Below, one piece after another: positions 17,643 to 25,439 of a DNA stretch of 64,000 nt. The stretch is from assembly GCF_019038435.1 (NCBI RefSeq), contig NZ_JAGPOX010000001.1, forward strand, positions 171,853-235,852, given 5' to 3'. The translations under genes and the position numbers were made by a program. Positions within the stretch are counted from its first letter, which is position 1. Every line of letters begins with the position of its first letter. Under the pieces are notes generated by a model. That model worked only from the letters and a program-made list of their open reading frames with translations. It did not search any database and was not told where the DNA came from. This stretch comes from Nocardia alni (GTDB lineage Bacteria; Actinomycetota; Actinomycetes; Mycobacteriales; Mycobacteriaceae).

Positions 17643-17969
17643 TCAGATCGCCTCGGTGACCGCCTGGACGGCGGCGATGCCGACGGCGCGGACGCCGTCC
17701 TGGGCCATGTACTCGGCCATCTGCGCGCGCAGCGTCTGGGCTGCGGCACGCAGTTCGACGATGCCCTGCGCGATCGAGGCGTCGTGAGTCATCGCACCCT
17801 CGTTGAAGTGGTTGGAGGCGAGGAAGGAGACCTCCTCGGCGCCGGAGGGGACGACATGGGTTCCCGGGCTGCCGGCGGACTGGGCCGCGGCGAGGCGGTC
17901 GGCGAGCAGTTCCAGCTCGGTCGCGGCACCGGTGATGACTTCGTAATCGAGATGAACGAGATCAACCAT
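17643..17969 (-). CDS. PE domain protein
   Basis: A 108-residue protein consisting of one PE-like helical hairpin. It is close to the standard 100-residue PE domain length, with no C-terminal extension. It precedes the PPE gene by 43 bases, the usual PE-PPE order, and the two products are expected to pair. The start at ATG 17969 is preceded by AGAAGGAG. The YMAQDG sequence in the second helix resembles the YxxxD/E secretion signal with an offset, but I would not rely on it. Confidence 0.8.
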   Translation of the reverse strand: MVDLVHLDYEVITGAATELELLADRLAAAQSAGSPGTHVVPSGAEEVSFLASNHFNEGAMTHDASIAQGIVELRAAAQTLRAQMAEYMAQDGVRAVGIAAVQAVTEAI

Positions 17970-18007
17970 GACTCGAACTCCTTCTAGTGGCGGCTAACGC
18001 TACTGTT

Positions 18008-18027
18008 GGGCCGATACAGATCGGCCC
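18008..18027. terminator. Hairpin after the metallopeptidase remnant
   Basis: GGGCCGAT and ATCGGCCC are separated by four bases. It follows the metallopeptidase stop codon by about 110 bases on the minus strand and precedes the PE start by 40 bases, so it may be the old gene's terminator or a leader hairpin of the PE operon. Confidence 0.45.
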
Positions 18028-18138
18028 TTCGGTGGAACCACAAGAATTCCCCCTACGAGTACTTGGACGCGGCGGGATGAGATCCGGTTCCCTACGAGTC
18101 CAAAGTTTCTCCGGGCTTGACCGCTGTCGCGAATAAGC

Positions 18139-18267
18139 CTAGCCCCATCCCAACTCATGAAGGCGCTCTTCGTCAATCCCGAAATAGTGCGCAATCTCAT
18201 GAATCACTGTGATCGCTACCTCCTGCACGACTTCATCCCGAGTCGTGCACAGTCGGTTCGGGGCTCT
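18139..18267 (-). pseudogene. 3' remnant of a zinc metallopeptidase (minizincin-type) gene
   Basis: On the minus strand the last 42 codons of a small metallopeptidase-family gene are present. They include VIHEIAHYFGID, which carries the HExxH zinc motif with the extended third ligand, and end HELGWG then TAG. In the same frame an in-frame TAG occurs just upstream at 18268-18270 and homology stops, so the N-terminal part is absent. In mycobacteria a gene of this family lies next to the phosphoglycerate-mutase/pheA pair, so the remnant is in its expected place. The break coincides with the start of a recombinase-bearing element. Confidence 0.8.
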
Positions 18268-18269
18268 CT

Positions 18270-18842
18270 ACCAGTGGAAATCTGATCACGGGCCGTTTGG
18301 TGGGGGTCGGCCCCGGTGAGTGTCCGAACGCGCTGCTGGCCACTCGGGGAGACCCTTTGGGGGAATCTGGGGGAACTCGGGGACTGTGACGGCAGGGCTT
18401 TAGGCAGGCGTTGTGCAGCGAGCCCGGCTGTGGCCGTCCATCGGCAAACTTGTGGTGATCGGTCGCGTAATTCGGTTCGATACTTCGGCGTGTCGGCTCA
18501 AACCTCGCTCGGCGTGTCGCGGATCGGGTGGAGGGAGCGCGCCGTCTGATGAGGGCGGCCGGGTGGGCGATCACGTCGAAGCTGTTGCAGTGGAAGATTT
18601 CCGGTGGTTATGCTGACGCTCGCAGATTCTGTACTGATGGTGGTTCTCACCGCAGTTGCGTCGAGGGTCTAGATCGGCGCGGTTCCCGGCACACGGTGCC
18701 GCTTTCCTTTCGACCCTCACCGCGCTCAGGGCGCGTAACGCCAGGTGGTCTGCATGACATCCCTTTCCGAACTTCCGGTTCACATCCACACGGCACACTC
18801 GGCCGCGGCTCTTCGCGACCGTCGTTCTCGATGGGGCGCGTG
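18270..18842. other. Left end of mobile element, no gene seen
   Basis: Between the broken metallopeptidase gene and the recombinase I see no convincing gene. A recombinase encoded near an element end usually has its attachment site here, so the attL core should lie at or just before 18270. Without the right end I cannot define the core. Several short open frames cross this stretch with poor codon use. Confidence 0.5.
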
Positions 18843-20456
18843 ATGGGGTACGCGAACAAGCGGGTCGGCTACTTCGAGGCACGGTACAAGGCCGATAACG
18901 GCAAGTATCTGACCCTCCTCGGTGCGGACGCGAAGCCGATTCGATACCCGACCCAGGAGGCCGCGAAGGCCGCAGCGGATCGCGCGGAACTGGAGCAGCA
19001 GATACGCGCCCAGATGGGTTTCCCTGGAGCCCAACCGACTCCGCCAGCAGTTCCAACTCCCGCTGATTCGATTGTTACCGACATGGACGGACTGCGGTTA
19101 CGGCCTGGCGGTGATGTCACGTTCGAGGTGTACGTCAACGGTTGGATCGAGGAACAGGACCTTGCCGAGACCACACTCGACAACTACGAATCCCACATCC
19201 AGTGTCATCTGCTGCCGGCGTTCGGGTCTCTGCGGTTGTGCGACATCACGAAGGGAAAGGTGACGACGTGGGACAAGGAACTCAGGGCTGCGGGCTACGC
19301 GGTCCAGAGCATCCGAACCTACCGAGCGCTGCTGCACGTGATCTTCGAGGACGCCGTCGAGGAAGGTCGAATCACCCTGAACCCGGCTAAGCGGAAGCGC
19401 AATCGCGGTCAACGCACCGGAGTCGATCAAGGCCAGATCTCCCCCAAGATCATCACCGACGCCCTCGGCGCGCTGCTGATCGCCGAGCGCATGGCCCTGT
19501 TGTCCGGACGCGACGACGAGTTCGTGTTCGAGATCGTCAAGTGGTACACCGGCATGCGCTTCAGCGAACTGCGCGGCCTGGAAACCCAGTTCGTGAAGGA
19601 CCATCGCATCGATGTCCAATGGCAACTCAGGGAGGCCCGGGGAAAGCTCAAGCGCAGTCGCCCGAAATTCGGTCGGACACGTGAGATACACCTCCCGGAC
19701 TTCCTGTGGCGGATCACGAGCGAGTTCATCACGCGGACAGATCGGCAACCGTGCGCATGCCACGGCCGAACCTACATGTTCAACGGGCACGGTAAGAAGC
19801 AGCGCACCGGCGGTGCCACACTGACAACGATTGCCCGTCACCTGGGCGTTTCGCAGAGCGCGGTGTCTCGTGCGATGCAACCACACGGACAGGTATCCGA
19901 CGCTCTGCGGCAGCGAGTACGGCAAGCGGCCATCGGACTCGGGTACGTCGCGCCGGCGGACCGTGAGAACGCCGAGCACTACTACCGCGCCGGCTTCCGC
20001 AAATCGCTGTTCACCCCTGCCGTTTCCGGCGTCTACCCGAAGCATGGCACGGTGCCGGCGCACCCCGTACCGGTGTCGGCTGCTCCTTTCCCCGGCATCC
20101 CCGTACGCGGCCGCGATGCGAGCAAACGCGCTGACGGCACCTGGGACTCAGTCGCGGTAGGCATGACGCCCCACGGGAACCGGCGTTCGCACAGGACCAA
20201 CCTCGTCGAGCTGGGCACGCCGAAGAAGCTCATCGATGCTCGGATCGGCCACAGCGATCCGTCGGTACAGGCGATCTACACCGAGGTCACACAGGTCATG
20301 ATCGACAAGCTGATGGCCGACCTCACCGCCGTGTGGATCGATTCGCTGGACAAGCGATTGGCGCTGTGCGGTGCATCGCAAGTCTCGATATTGAACGACC
20401 TACTTCAGGCACGCGCCGAGGAGCTGGACATGCGCGAACTCTCGATCGTTGCCTAA
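18843..20456 (+). CDS. Tyrosine recombinase/integrase with an inserted LacI-type HTH
   Basis: A 537-residue site-specific integrase. An AP2-like/arm region is followed by a core-binding SAM-like domain (about 92-180) and the catalytic domain. The catalytic residues are Arg239 (TGMRFSEL), His444 and Arg447 (TPHGNR), His470 (IGHSD) and the nucleophile Tyr479 (AIYTEV). Between the first Arg and the HxxR, residues about 326-369 form a LacI-family helix-turn-helix (TTIARHLGVSQSAVSRAM, then VSDALRQRVRQAA and LGYVA). I use ATG 18843; a GTG one codon earlier and an ATG at 18831 are alternatives. It probably integrates this element into the metallopeptidase gene. Confidence 0.88.
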   Translation: MGYANKRVGYFEARYKADNGKYLTLLGADAKPIRYPTQEAAKAAADRAELEQQIRAQMGFPGAQPTPPAVPTPADSIVTDMDGLRLRPGGDVTFEVYVNGWIEEQDLAETTLDNYESHIQCHLLPAFGSLRLCDITKGKVTTWDKELRAAGYAVQSIRTYRALLHVIFEDAVEEGRITLNPAKRKRNRGQRTGVDQGQISPKIITDALGALLIAERMALLSGRDDEFVFEIVKWYTGMRFSELRGLETQFVKDHRIDVQWQLREARGKLKRSRPKFGRTREIHLPDFLWRITSEFITRTDRQPCACHGRTYMFNGHGKKQRTGGATLTTIARHLGVSQSAVSRAMQPHGQVSDALRQRVRQAAIGLGYVAPADRENAEHYYRAGFRKSLFTPAVSGVYPKHGTVPAHPVPVSAAPFPGIPVRGRDASKRADGTWDSVAVGMTPHGNRRSHRTNLVELGTPKKLIDARIGHSDPSVQAIYTEVTQVMIDKLMADLTAVWIDSLDKRLALCGASQVSILNDLLQARAEELDMRELSIVA

Positions 20457-20517
20457 TCATCCGGCGCGCCATAGGGCGCATTAGAGGTGGCATGGCCGAT
20501 CGGCGGCACAACGCACC

Positions 20518-20781
20518 GTGCCACCCAGTGAGATCACGAACGTCGATGTCAATGCTCGGTGCCGTGCGGTTTCTGTGGCGAAATACCGCGGCGAGCTCTT
20601 ACCCAACCTCTACGACGACGAAGTGCTGAGCAGCCTTACGCGTGTCAAGGATGCGGAATCCGGTTATCTCCTCCAGAACCGGGGAAGGCTGGTCGCTGTC
20701 GTCGACACTGCGACACCGCCTGCTGGCCGCGTGCATACCGCGATCGTGTGCGGCAGCTGCGAAGTGATGGCTAGCCACTAA
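20518..20781 (+). CDS. Hypothetical small protein
   Basis: An 87-residue ORF starting GTG 20518. It contains a plausible short beta segment (GYLLQNRGRLVAVVDTA) and two cysteines in IVCGSCEVM. No family is recognised. It follows the integrase by 61 bases and ends overlapping the end of the convergent gene. Codon use is acceptable, but the lack of a good ribosome site leaves it uncertain. Confidence 0.4.
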   Translation: MPPSEITNVDVNARCRAVSVAKYRGELLPNLYDDEVLSSLTRVKDAESGYLLQNRGRLVAVVDTATPPAGRVHTAIVCGSCEVMASH

Positions 20782-21365
20782 AGCTGAGCTGGTCGGACTT
20801 CGCTTGCCTTGCGGTACTTTCCGTGTCGTCCTTCGCCGAGCAGCCATGTCACCGGCATGCCTGGTGTGATGTGTTGTTCGTCGCCTTGGTACTGCCAGAG
20901 CGAGAACCATACGTCACCGGTGCGGCTGGCGATCAGGCCGTCATAGCTGTGGGGAAGCCACCATCGGATCACGCCGTCGATGTCTGGATCAGGATCTCTG
21001 GCTGCCCCGATCTGACCGTACGGTATCGAGCCGCCCGGGCCGCGCCATCCGTCGAGGGTGGGGAGCAATGGCTGGTCCCCACCGTCGGGGTCGGCGGGCC
21101 AGATTTTTCCGCTGCGGGCCAGAACGTCGTCGTGGATCTGACGGGCCAGTTCGCACGCGACACCGCCGGGGGTGTGTTCGCCGGGGGTGGTGCCGATGAG
21201 GACGTTCCACGCCGGGATGGTGAATTCGATCCACCATCCCGGTGGGGACGGTTGCCGGCGTAGGCGTTCGGGGATCGTGTCGTCGATGTGGACCTCGACG
21301 CCGAGAGCGGATTCGATATCGGCGGCCAGCAGTTCGGCGCCGCGCCGCGATGTCTCCTGGTCCAT
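20778..21365 (-). CDS. Hypothetical protein
   Basis: A 195-residue soluble protein that I do not recognise. It is rich in Trp, Pro and Gly (GWWIEFTIPAWNVLIG and RWWLPHSYDG), suggesting a compact beta-rich fold. The segment HTPGGVACELARQIHDDVL is a helix. The start ATG 21365 lies four bases after the stop of the upstream secreted-protein gene, so the two form an operon and may work together. No signal peptide is visible in this one. Confidence 0.6.
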   Translation of the reverse strand: MDQETSRRGAELLAADIESALGVEVHIDDTIPERLRRQPSPPGWWIEFTIPAWNVLIGTTPGEHTPGGVACELARQIHDDVLARSGKIWPADPDGGDQPLLPTLDGWRGPGGSIPYGQIGAARDPDPDIDGVIRWWLPHSYDGLIASRTGDVWFSLWQYQGDEQHITPGMPVTWLLGEGRHGKYRKASEVRPAQL

Positions 21366-21369
21366 GCGG

Positions 21370-21864
21370 CTATCCTGCCGGGTGCGGGACGGCACACCGA
21401 TTGATGGGGGTCACGTAGAGGTTTTTGCCAGCAGGGTGCGAGGCGATCACCTGGATTTCATCGCCTGGCTCGTACACGAAGTGTCCCTGTTGGTAGCGGG
21501 GGATCGTGATGTGCAGGTTGTCGTCCTTGTAGACGGTATTCGTGTACATGGGCTTGCCGTTGACCAGGATCTGGTAGTCGTACCGGCCGGGGACGTCGGT
21601 GAGGTTGGTGATGAACATGGCCCATGCGATGGCGCCGATGTAATCGTTTCCCACCGGCCGTGTATCGACTTCGACTCTGCCCCATCGGGTCACGACTCGG
21701 TAGTTGATGCACTGCTGGTACTGGGCTTGCGCGGTGCCGGTGGCCAGTACGCTCGCAATCATCAGAATTGTCGCTGCCACCATGAACAGGCGTGAACGAC
21801 CGGATCCGGAGCGGGCGAGAAGGGGCGACTGCGCGGCCGGATTGACCGTACGGAAAAGGATCAT
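21370..21864 (-). CDS. Putative secreted protein
   Basis: A 164-residue protein with a basic N-terminus, a hydrophobic helix (FMVAATILMIASVLATG) and a TAQAQ cleavage region at about residues 45-50, so export by Sec with signal peptidase I is likely. The mature part (about 115 residues) is beta-rich with two cysteines (QQCINY and INRCAV) that could form a disulfide linking its ends. GGGGAG precedes ATG 21864. Function unknown. It is first in a two-gene operon. Confidence 0.65.
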   Translation of the reverse strand: MILFRTVNPAAQSPLLARSGSGRSRLFMVAATILMIASVLATGTAQAQYQQCINYRVVTRWGRVEVDTRPVGNDYIGAIAWAMFITNLTDVPGRYDYQILVNGKPMYTNTVYKDDNLHITIPRYQQGHFVYEPGDEIQVIASHPAGKNLYVTPINRCAVPHPAG

Positions 21865-22712
21865 GACGTGCTCCCCGTGTTCTGAATTGTGAACAGCTGC
21901 AATACAGCTCCGGCCCCTCCCAGACCGAAACCTGTTCTGTCGTAGGCTTAGACGGCAGCTGCCAGCGATCGGTTCCCGGCTCCAGAAGATCTCTTCGAGC
22001 AAAGGCCCGAGGGATGTAGGTCGACTGTCGATAGAGAGCCGGTTCCGCTCGGCCCGCCCCTGCGGCCTCGAACCCATCGTCAGCGACTTCGATCAGCCGG
22101 ACTGGTCGCCGTCGTCGCCCTGCTCGGGGTGTTCCACACCAGCCCCGTCGCTGTCGTCACCGCCGGCAGATTCGTCACTGTCGTGGTCGGCGCCTGGCAG
22201 CGTCTGCGCGCAGGCTAACCGATTACGTCGAGCGGGTGGTCGGATGCGAACAGTCCGGCCCGACCGGGGTGGGTACACCGTCTCACCACCCGCGGCACAG
22301 TGCAGCTGGTGGTCGCCGCGGTCTCACCCCAGCCAGCTGCTCGGTAGATCCGCAGCCCCTGGCGCTGTGCGACATTCGTGCGACACACCGTGCGAACCTG
22401 GCCGCATGACGCACGATGACCTCGCCCCCCGCGAGCTGACCAGCGCGCACCGCCTACACCGCCTTGAGTGGCCTGGACGCCGCGGCGTGGGCCCGCACGA
22501 TGCGGTGGCTCTTCGATGTCGGTGTCCGCGTCCAGATCCCGGCATAGGAGCGCCGTGTAGCGGGATCGGGCGGCATGAGCACCGATCACCGGATCGCGGG
22601 ATTGATGTGCGCCCACTACATCGAGTTCAGTGGCCGATCCCCCGCCAGGATGTTAAGGGCAGGCTCCGCCAGTACATGCAGATCGGCCACCGAAAACCAG
22701 CGGGGTAGCGAC
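21865..22712. other. Stretch without a supported gene
   Basis: Open frames exist on both strands but none has convincing codon use, a ribosome site and a sensible protein. On the minus strand at 22093-22210 an acidic Asp/Gly/Ser-rich frame could be the tail of a decayed gene. Base composition is like the neighbours. I read it as eroded accessory DNA. Confidence 0.4.
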
Positions 22713-22919
22713 TCAGTCGATGAGCTTGAGCGATTCGAGGGGATGCTCGTTGATCTTCCCTGTAGTCAGCTCGAGGAGTCGCGCAGTTGCTTCCTTCACC
22801 TCGATGATCTCACCGACCAGCGGGATCAGATCGCCACCCCAGGAGTTCTTCGGCCGGGGGGAGACTGAGCAGAGAGTCGCGCCGTACACGACCCGGTCAC
22901 CGACCTTCAAGACGCTCAT
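22713..22919 (-). CDS. Small hypothetical protein, SH3-like
   Basis: A 68-residue protein with the pattern of a small beta barrel: KVGDRVVYG near the start, GEIIEVKEATARLLEL in the middle, and no membrane segment or cysteines beyond one. Such KVGDxV openings are common in SH3/KOW-like folds. AGAGGAC precedes ATG 22919. It is divergent from the HTH gene at 23107 with 187 bases between, so the two may share control. No function is assigned. Confidence 0.55.
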   Translation of the reverse strand: MSVLKVGDRVVYGATLCSVSPRPKNSWGGDLIPLVGEIIEVKEATARLLELTTGKINEHPLESLKLID

Positions 22920-23106
22920 GCGGGTCCTCTTTCAGCGTAAGAAGAGCATTTCTGATCACCGTACTCGAACACATGTGCGCAAGCCTGGAGGCGCGCGGCG
23001 TCAAATAGTGCGACTCCACGCCAACGTGGATACATCCGTGCCTGAAACGAAAAACATCCTCGGCAACGTCTGGAATATCAGGGATATCACGGGATGGACT
23101 GCGGGC

Positions 23107-23490
23107 ATGGACACGAACAAGCGGGTGGTCCCGGATGAGGCGACCACGGACGACGTGATGAACATCTTCGGCTGGTCGCGCTCTGAGGTCTCCCGCCGCC
23201 GGCGTTCGGGGGAGCTGCCCGAGCCGGATCCCTGGCGGGGCTCGGAGCGTAAGCCTCGCTGGGGGCGGGCGGCGATCCTGGAGACTCTGGCCCGGCTGGG
23301 CCGCCTGGACGGGGTGACGCCGGCGGTATCGGCTCGCCCGCCAGCGGATCCGACAACGGAGTTCCCGGACTCGAACCCCGATCCCGCTGATCCAGGCTCA
23401 GCAGGATCGCCTCGGGGGTACTGGAAAATATGCCAGAAAATATACCGGTGTCCTGAGCAGCGGGAAGTCCGGTTCCGAGCACCTGAATGA
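23107..23490 (+). CDS. Helix-turn-helix protein, excisionase/MerR-like
   Basis: A 127-residue protein with an N-terminal winged helix-turn-helix of about 60 residues: DDVMNIFGWSRSEVSRRRRS is the recognition helix region, followed by GELPEPDPWRG and RKPRWGRAAILETLA. That layout is typical of excisionase/AlpA-like proteins that bend DNA or regulate an integrase. The C-terminal half is Pro/Asp-rich and looks unstructured. Its place in a recombinase-carrying region supports an excision or regulatory role; this is inference. Confidence 0.6.
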   Translation: MDTNKRVVPDEATTDDVMNIFGWSRSEVSRRRRSGELPEPDPWRGSERKPRWGRAAILETLARLGRLDGVTPAVSARPPADPTTEFPDSNPDPADPGSAGSPRGYWKICQKIYRCPEQREVRFRAPE

Positions 23491-23493
23491 GCG

Positions 23494-23826
23494 GTGTCCC
23501 GGTTCGTGTCGGTACCCGGGCGCACCCTGAAGGGCATGGGAACGCACGACTCCGAGAACGCCGCCAACGCCGCTGCCGCCCAGGCGGCGGGCTGGCCCGA
23601 GCTGGACGGCAGCGAGAAGCAGATCCCGTGGGGGATCACCGCCCGCGCGAACAAGGTACGCGAGATGGAAGCCACCGCCATGGACGACACCCAGAAGAAC
23701 CGGTGGCGTGAGGCCCTACTGCGCGAGACCCGCGCCGGGGCGTGGATCGACTACCGCGAGCATCCCTGGCAGGCCGCGGCGCTGGCGAACCTCAACGCCG
23801 AGGAACTCGACGCCCTGCGCGGGTGA
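23494..23826 (+). CDS. Hypothetical protein
   Basis: A 110-residue Ala- and Trp-rich helical protein from GTG 23494, three bases after the HTH gene; ATG 23536 is an alternative start giving 96 residues. The sequence contains IPWGITARANKVREMEA and IDYREHPWQAAALANL, with regularly spaced charged residues suggesting paired helices. I know no family for it. Its spacing implies co-transcription with the HTH gene. Confidence 0.5.
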   Translation: MSRFVSVPGRTLKGMGTHDSENAANAAAAQAAGWPELDGSEKQIPWGITARANKVREMEATAMDDTQKNRWREALLRETRAGAWIDYREHPWQAAALANLNAEELDALRG

Positions 23827-24089
23827 CGCTGGGATTCACCGATATCGGTGGCGCGCCTACTGACCGAAGACACAAGTTCTTGTGCTGCGCAAGGTTGTCG
23901 GCCCCCAGTAGTAGTGTCTGACATAGCCAAGACGTTCATAGAACGAGCCCCCCACGGGGCAACCGGCGGAGGGGCTCGTTGGAAGGTGCACTTTTCTCAG
24001 GGGTGCCCAGCCAACGTACCGCAGAGTGGTCTGTCCATCCGAAGATGGGCAGGCTGTCGGTCTCTTGGCTAGGCAGAAAGGGGCAACAC

Positions 24090-24410
24090 ATGCCCCAGCA
24101 AAATGCGGTGACGGTCGGCACGATCTGGAAGCGGGTCGACGGCAAGTGGACCGGCCTCATGAACCAGGTCTCCGGTGCTTCCTACGTCGAGCAGTTCCCG
24201 GGTGCGACCGACTGGGAGAAGCGGCTGGCGGAGGCGCGGCAGCCCGGCGGCATCTGGATCTTCGACGGCAATGTCAGCGACGATCCCGGTGCGGGATTCG
24301 CGATCGAGCGGTTCTACCCTCCGAGTGTGGAGGGGGACGCGATCATCGTGCAGTCCTCCACCAAGCCGCCGTTCGGCCAGTGGGCCGAGCTCGACGAGTG
24401 GCCCCACTAA
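24090..24410 (+). CDS. Hypothetical protein
   Basis: A 106-residue acidic soluble protein, ATG 24090 behind AGAAAGGGGC. It reads as a mixed alpha/beta fold with aromatic clusters (GTIWKRVDGKWTG and GGIWIFDGN). No family is recognised and there are no cysteines or membrane segments. It is monocistronic: a strong terminator follows 14 bases after the stop codon. Confidence 0.6.
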   Translation: MPQQNAVTVGTIWKRVDGKWTGLMNQVSGASYVEQFPGATDWEKRLAEARQPGGIWIFDGNVSDDPGAGFAIERFYPPSVEGDAIIVQSSTKPPFGQWAELDEWPH

Positions 24411-24424
24411 GATCGGTCGAATCT

Positions 24425-24456
24425 ACAGCCCCCGGAGAGAATCTCTCCGGGGCTGT
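24425..24456 (+). terminator. Hairpin terminator
   Basis: ACAGCCCCGGAGAGA-type arms pair perfectly around a three-base loop (with one bulged C), directly after the 106-residue gene. The following sequence CGTCTGCTAGT has few T residues. Confidence 0.75.
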
Positions 24457-24469
24457 CGTCTGCTAGTCG

Positions 24470-24866
24470 GTGGTCCGCGTGGTGGCGAAGAACGATGTCG
24501 ACCCGGTGACGGAGCGGGCGCGGTTGTCGTACCGGCGGGCGGCCGAGCTGTTCGAGACCTACACCGGCCAGTACGCCGGCGGCCCCTACACGCTGCACAG
24601 CTGCGTCATTCCCGGCTCACCCACGCCGCGGAGGAGGGCGCGTCGACCCGGTGCTGATGAAGTTGTCCGGGCGTACCTCGGTGCGCAGCCTGGCGAAGTA
24701 CGCGCGAGTGTCCGACGAGGGGGGTCGGCCGTCGATATCGGTGCGCCGATTGCGTTCGGGGGTTCCTAATTCAGGCGGTGAGGAACTCGGCGGCTCGCAT
24801 GCGGCTACCTGGTGGGGGTTCTCCGATGCAGGTAGCCCCGGCGACAGCACTGATTTGCGGAAGTAG
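24470..24866 (+). pseudogene. Frameshifted C-terminal remnant of a tyrosine recombinase
   Basis: The first frame reads RLSYRRAAELFETYTG, then the frame must shift by one base near 24597 to read LRHSRLTHAAEEGAS, and again near 24648 to read LMKLSGRTSVRSLAKYARVS. Joined, they form the last third of an actinobacterial site-specific integrase with the HQLRHS motif (second Arg and His) and the final Tyr in AKYARV. Each shift is explained by loss of one C in a C-run. The N-terminal two thirds are absent. This is a decayed fragment, not a functional gene. Confidence 0.72.
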
Positions 24867-24883
24867 TTGACCGCCGACAACGT

Positions 24884-25150
24884 TCACCTCGCTATCTCAT
24901 CCGGGTCCGGTGGCTCCGGAGGGAGTGGTGTCATTGGGGCGGCCCGTGGTGACCAGCCGGGCAGCTGTCTGTCCCGGTCGGCGATCTTGTAGAAGCGCTG
25001 GGAGTCTTTGCGGCGCTTCTCATCCGGGTGGACGTTCGCGTAGATCCCCGTGACCAGGAGAACCAGCGAGCGAGCGATCGCTGGCGCGGCGACCCTGAGA
25101 ACGGCCAAGGCCCCGAGCGCGCCGCCGGCGGGAAGAATCCACTCGCTCAT
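24884..25150 (-). CDS. Small single-pass membrane protein
   Basis: An 88-residue protein. Residues 5-40 hold one or two hydrophobic helices (LPAGGALGALAVL and SLVLLVTGIYANV), followed by a basic, then Pro-rich cytosolic tail ending PPEPPDPDEIAR. The start ATG 25150 overlaps the stop of a 30-residue ORF. Such small membrane proteins are common beside actinobacterial mobile elements; the role is unknown. An inverted repeat GGCTACCT/AGGTAGCC at about 24803-24835 may terminate it. Confidence 0.55.
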   Translation of the reverse strand: MSEWILPAGGALGALAVLRVAAPAIARSLVLLVTGIYANVHPDEKRRKDSQRFYKIADRDRQLPGWSPRAAPMTPLPPEPPDPDEIAR

Positions 25151-25239
25151 TGCCGCGAGCCCCTGCGGCGGTGAATGTTCAACAGAGAAACGACGCCCAT
25201 GCCGATAGCGGCATGAGCGCTGATGAAGACAGCGCTCAC
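25147..25239 (-). CDS. 30-residue hydrophobic peptide ORF
   Basis: GTG 25239 is preceded by AGTAGGAAACATCC and begins a 30-codon frame with one hydrophobic helix (VFISAHAAIGMGVVSLL) and a basic end (HRRRGSRQ). Its stop overlaps the start of the 88-residue membrane protein (ATGA). Translational coupling and a good ribosome site suggest it is real: either a small membrane peptide or a leader that couples translation. Confidence 0.5.
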   Translation of the reverse strand: MSAVFISAHAAIGMGVVSLLNIHRRRGSRQ

Positions 25240-25439
25240 GGATGTTTCCTACTTTGGTAGAAATATCCAGGGCGTGAGGAACCTTACCGCACTGCGGCTT
25301 TTACGCTCAAATCGCCAGTGAGGTTGGCCAGCTCGATCCTGGGAAAGTTTGTGCGCCTGGGGCCGAGGCAAGTGCCGCGCCGCGGCATCGATGTCGTCGA
25401 GGCGACGATAGGTTGCCGACGCGACGACCACATCGGCGA

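Noticed and set aside
18233..18574. 113-codon minus frame over the element junction
   Set aside because: No homology and poor codon use; it crosses the junction between host gene and element.
22093..22278. Acidic 61-codon frame
   Set aside because: No ribosome site and low complexity; kept only as a remark in the gap entry.
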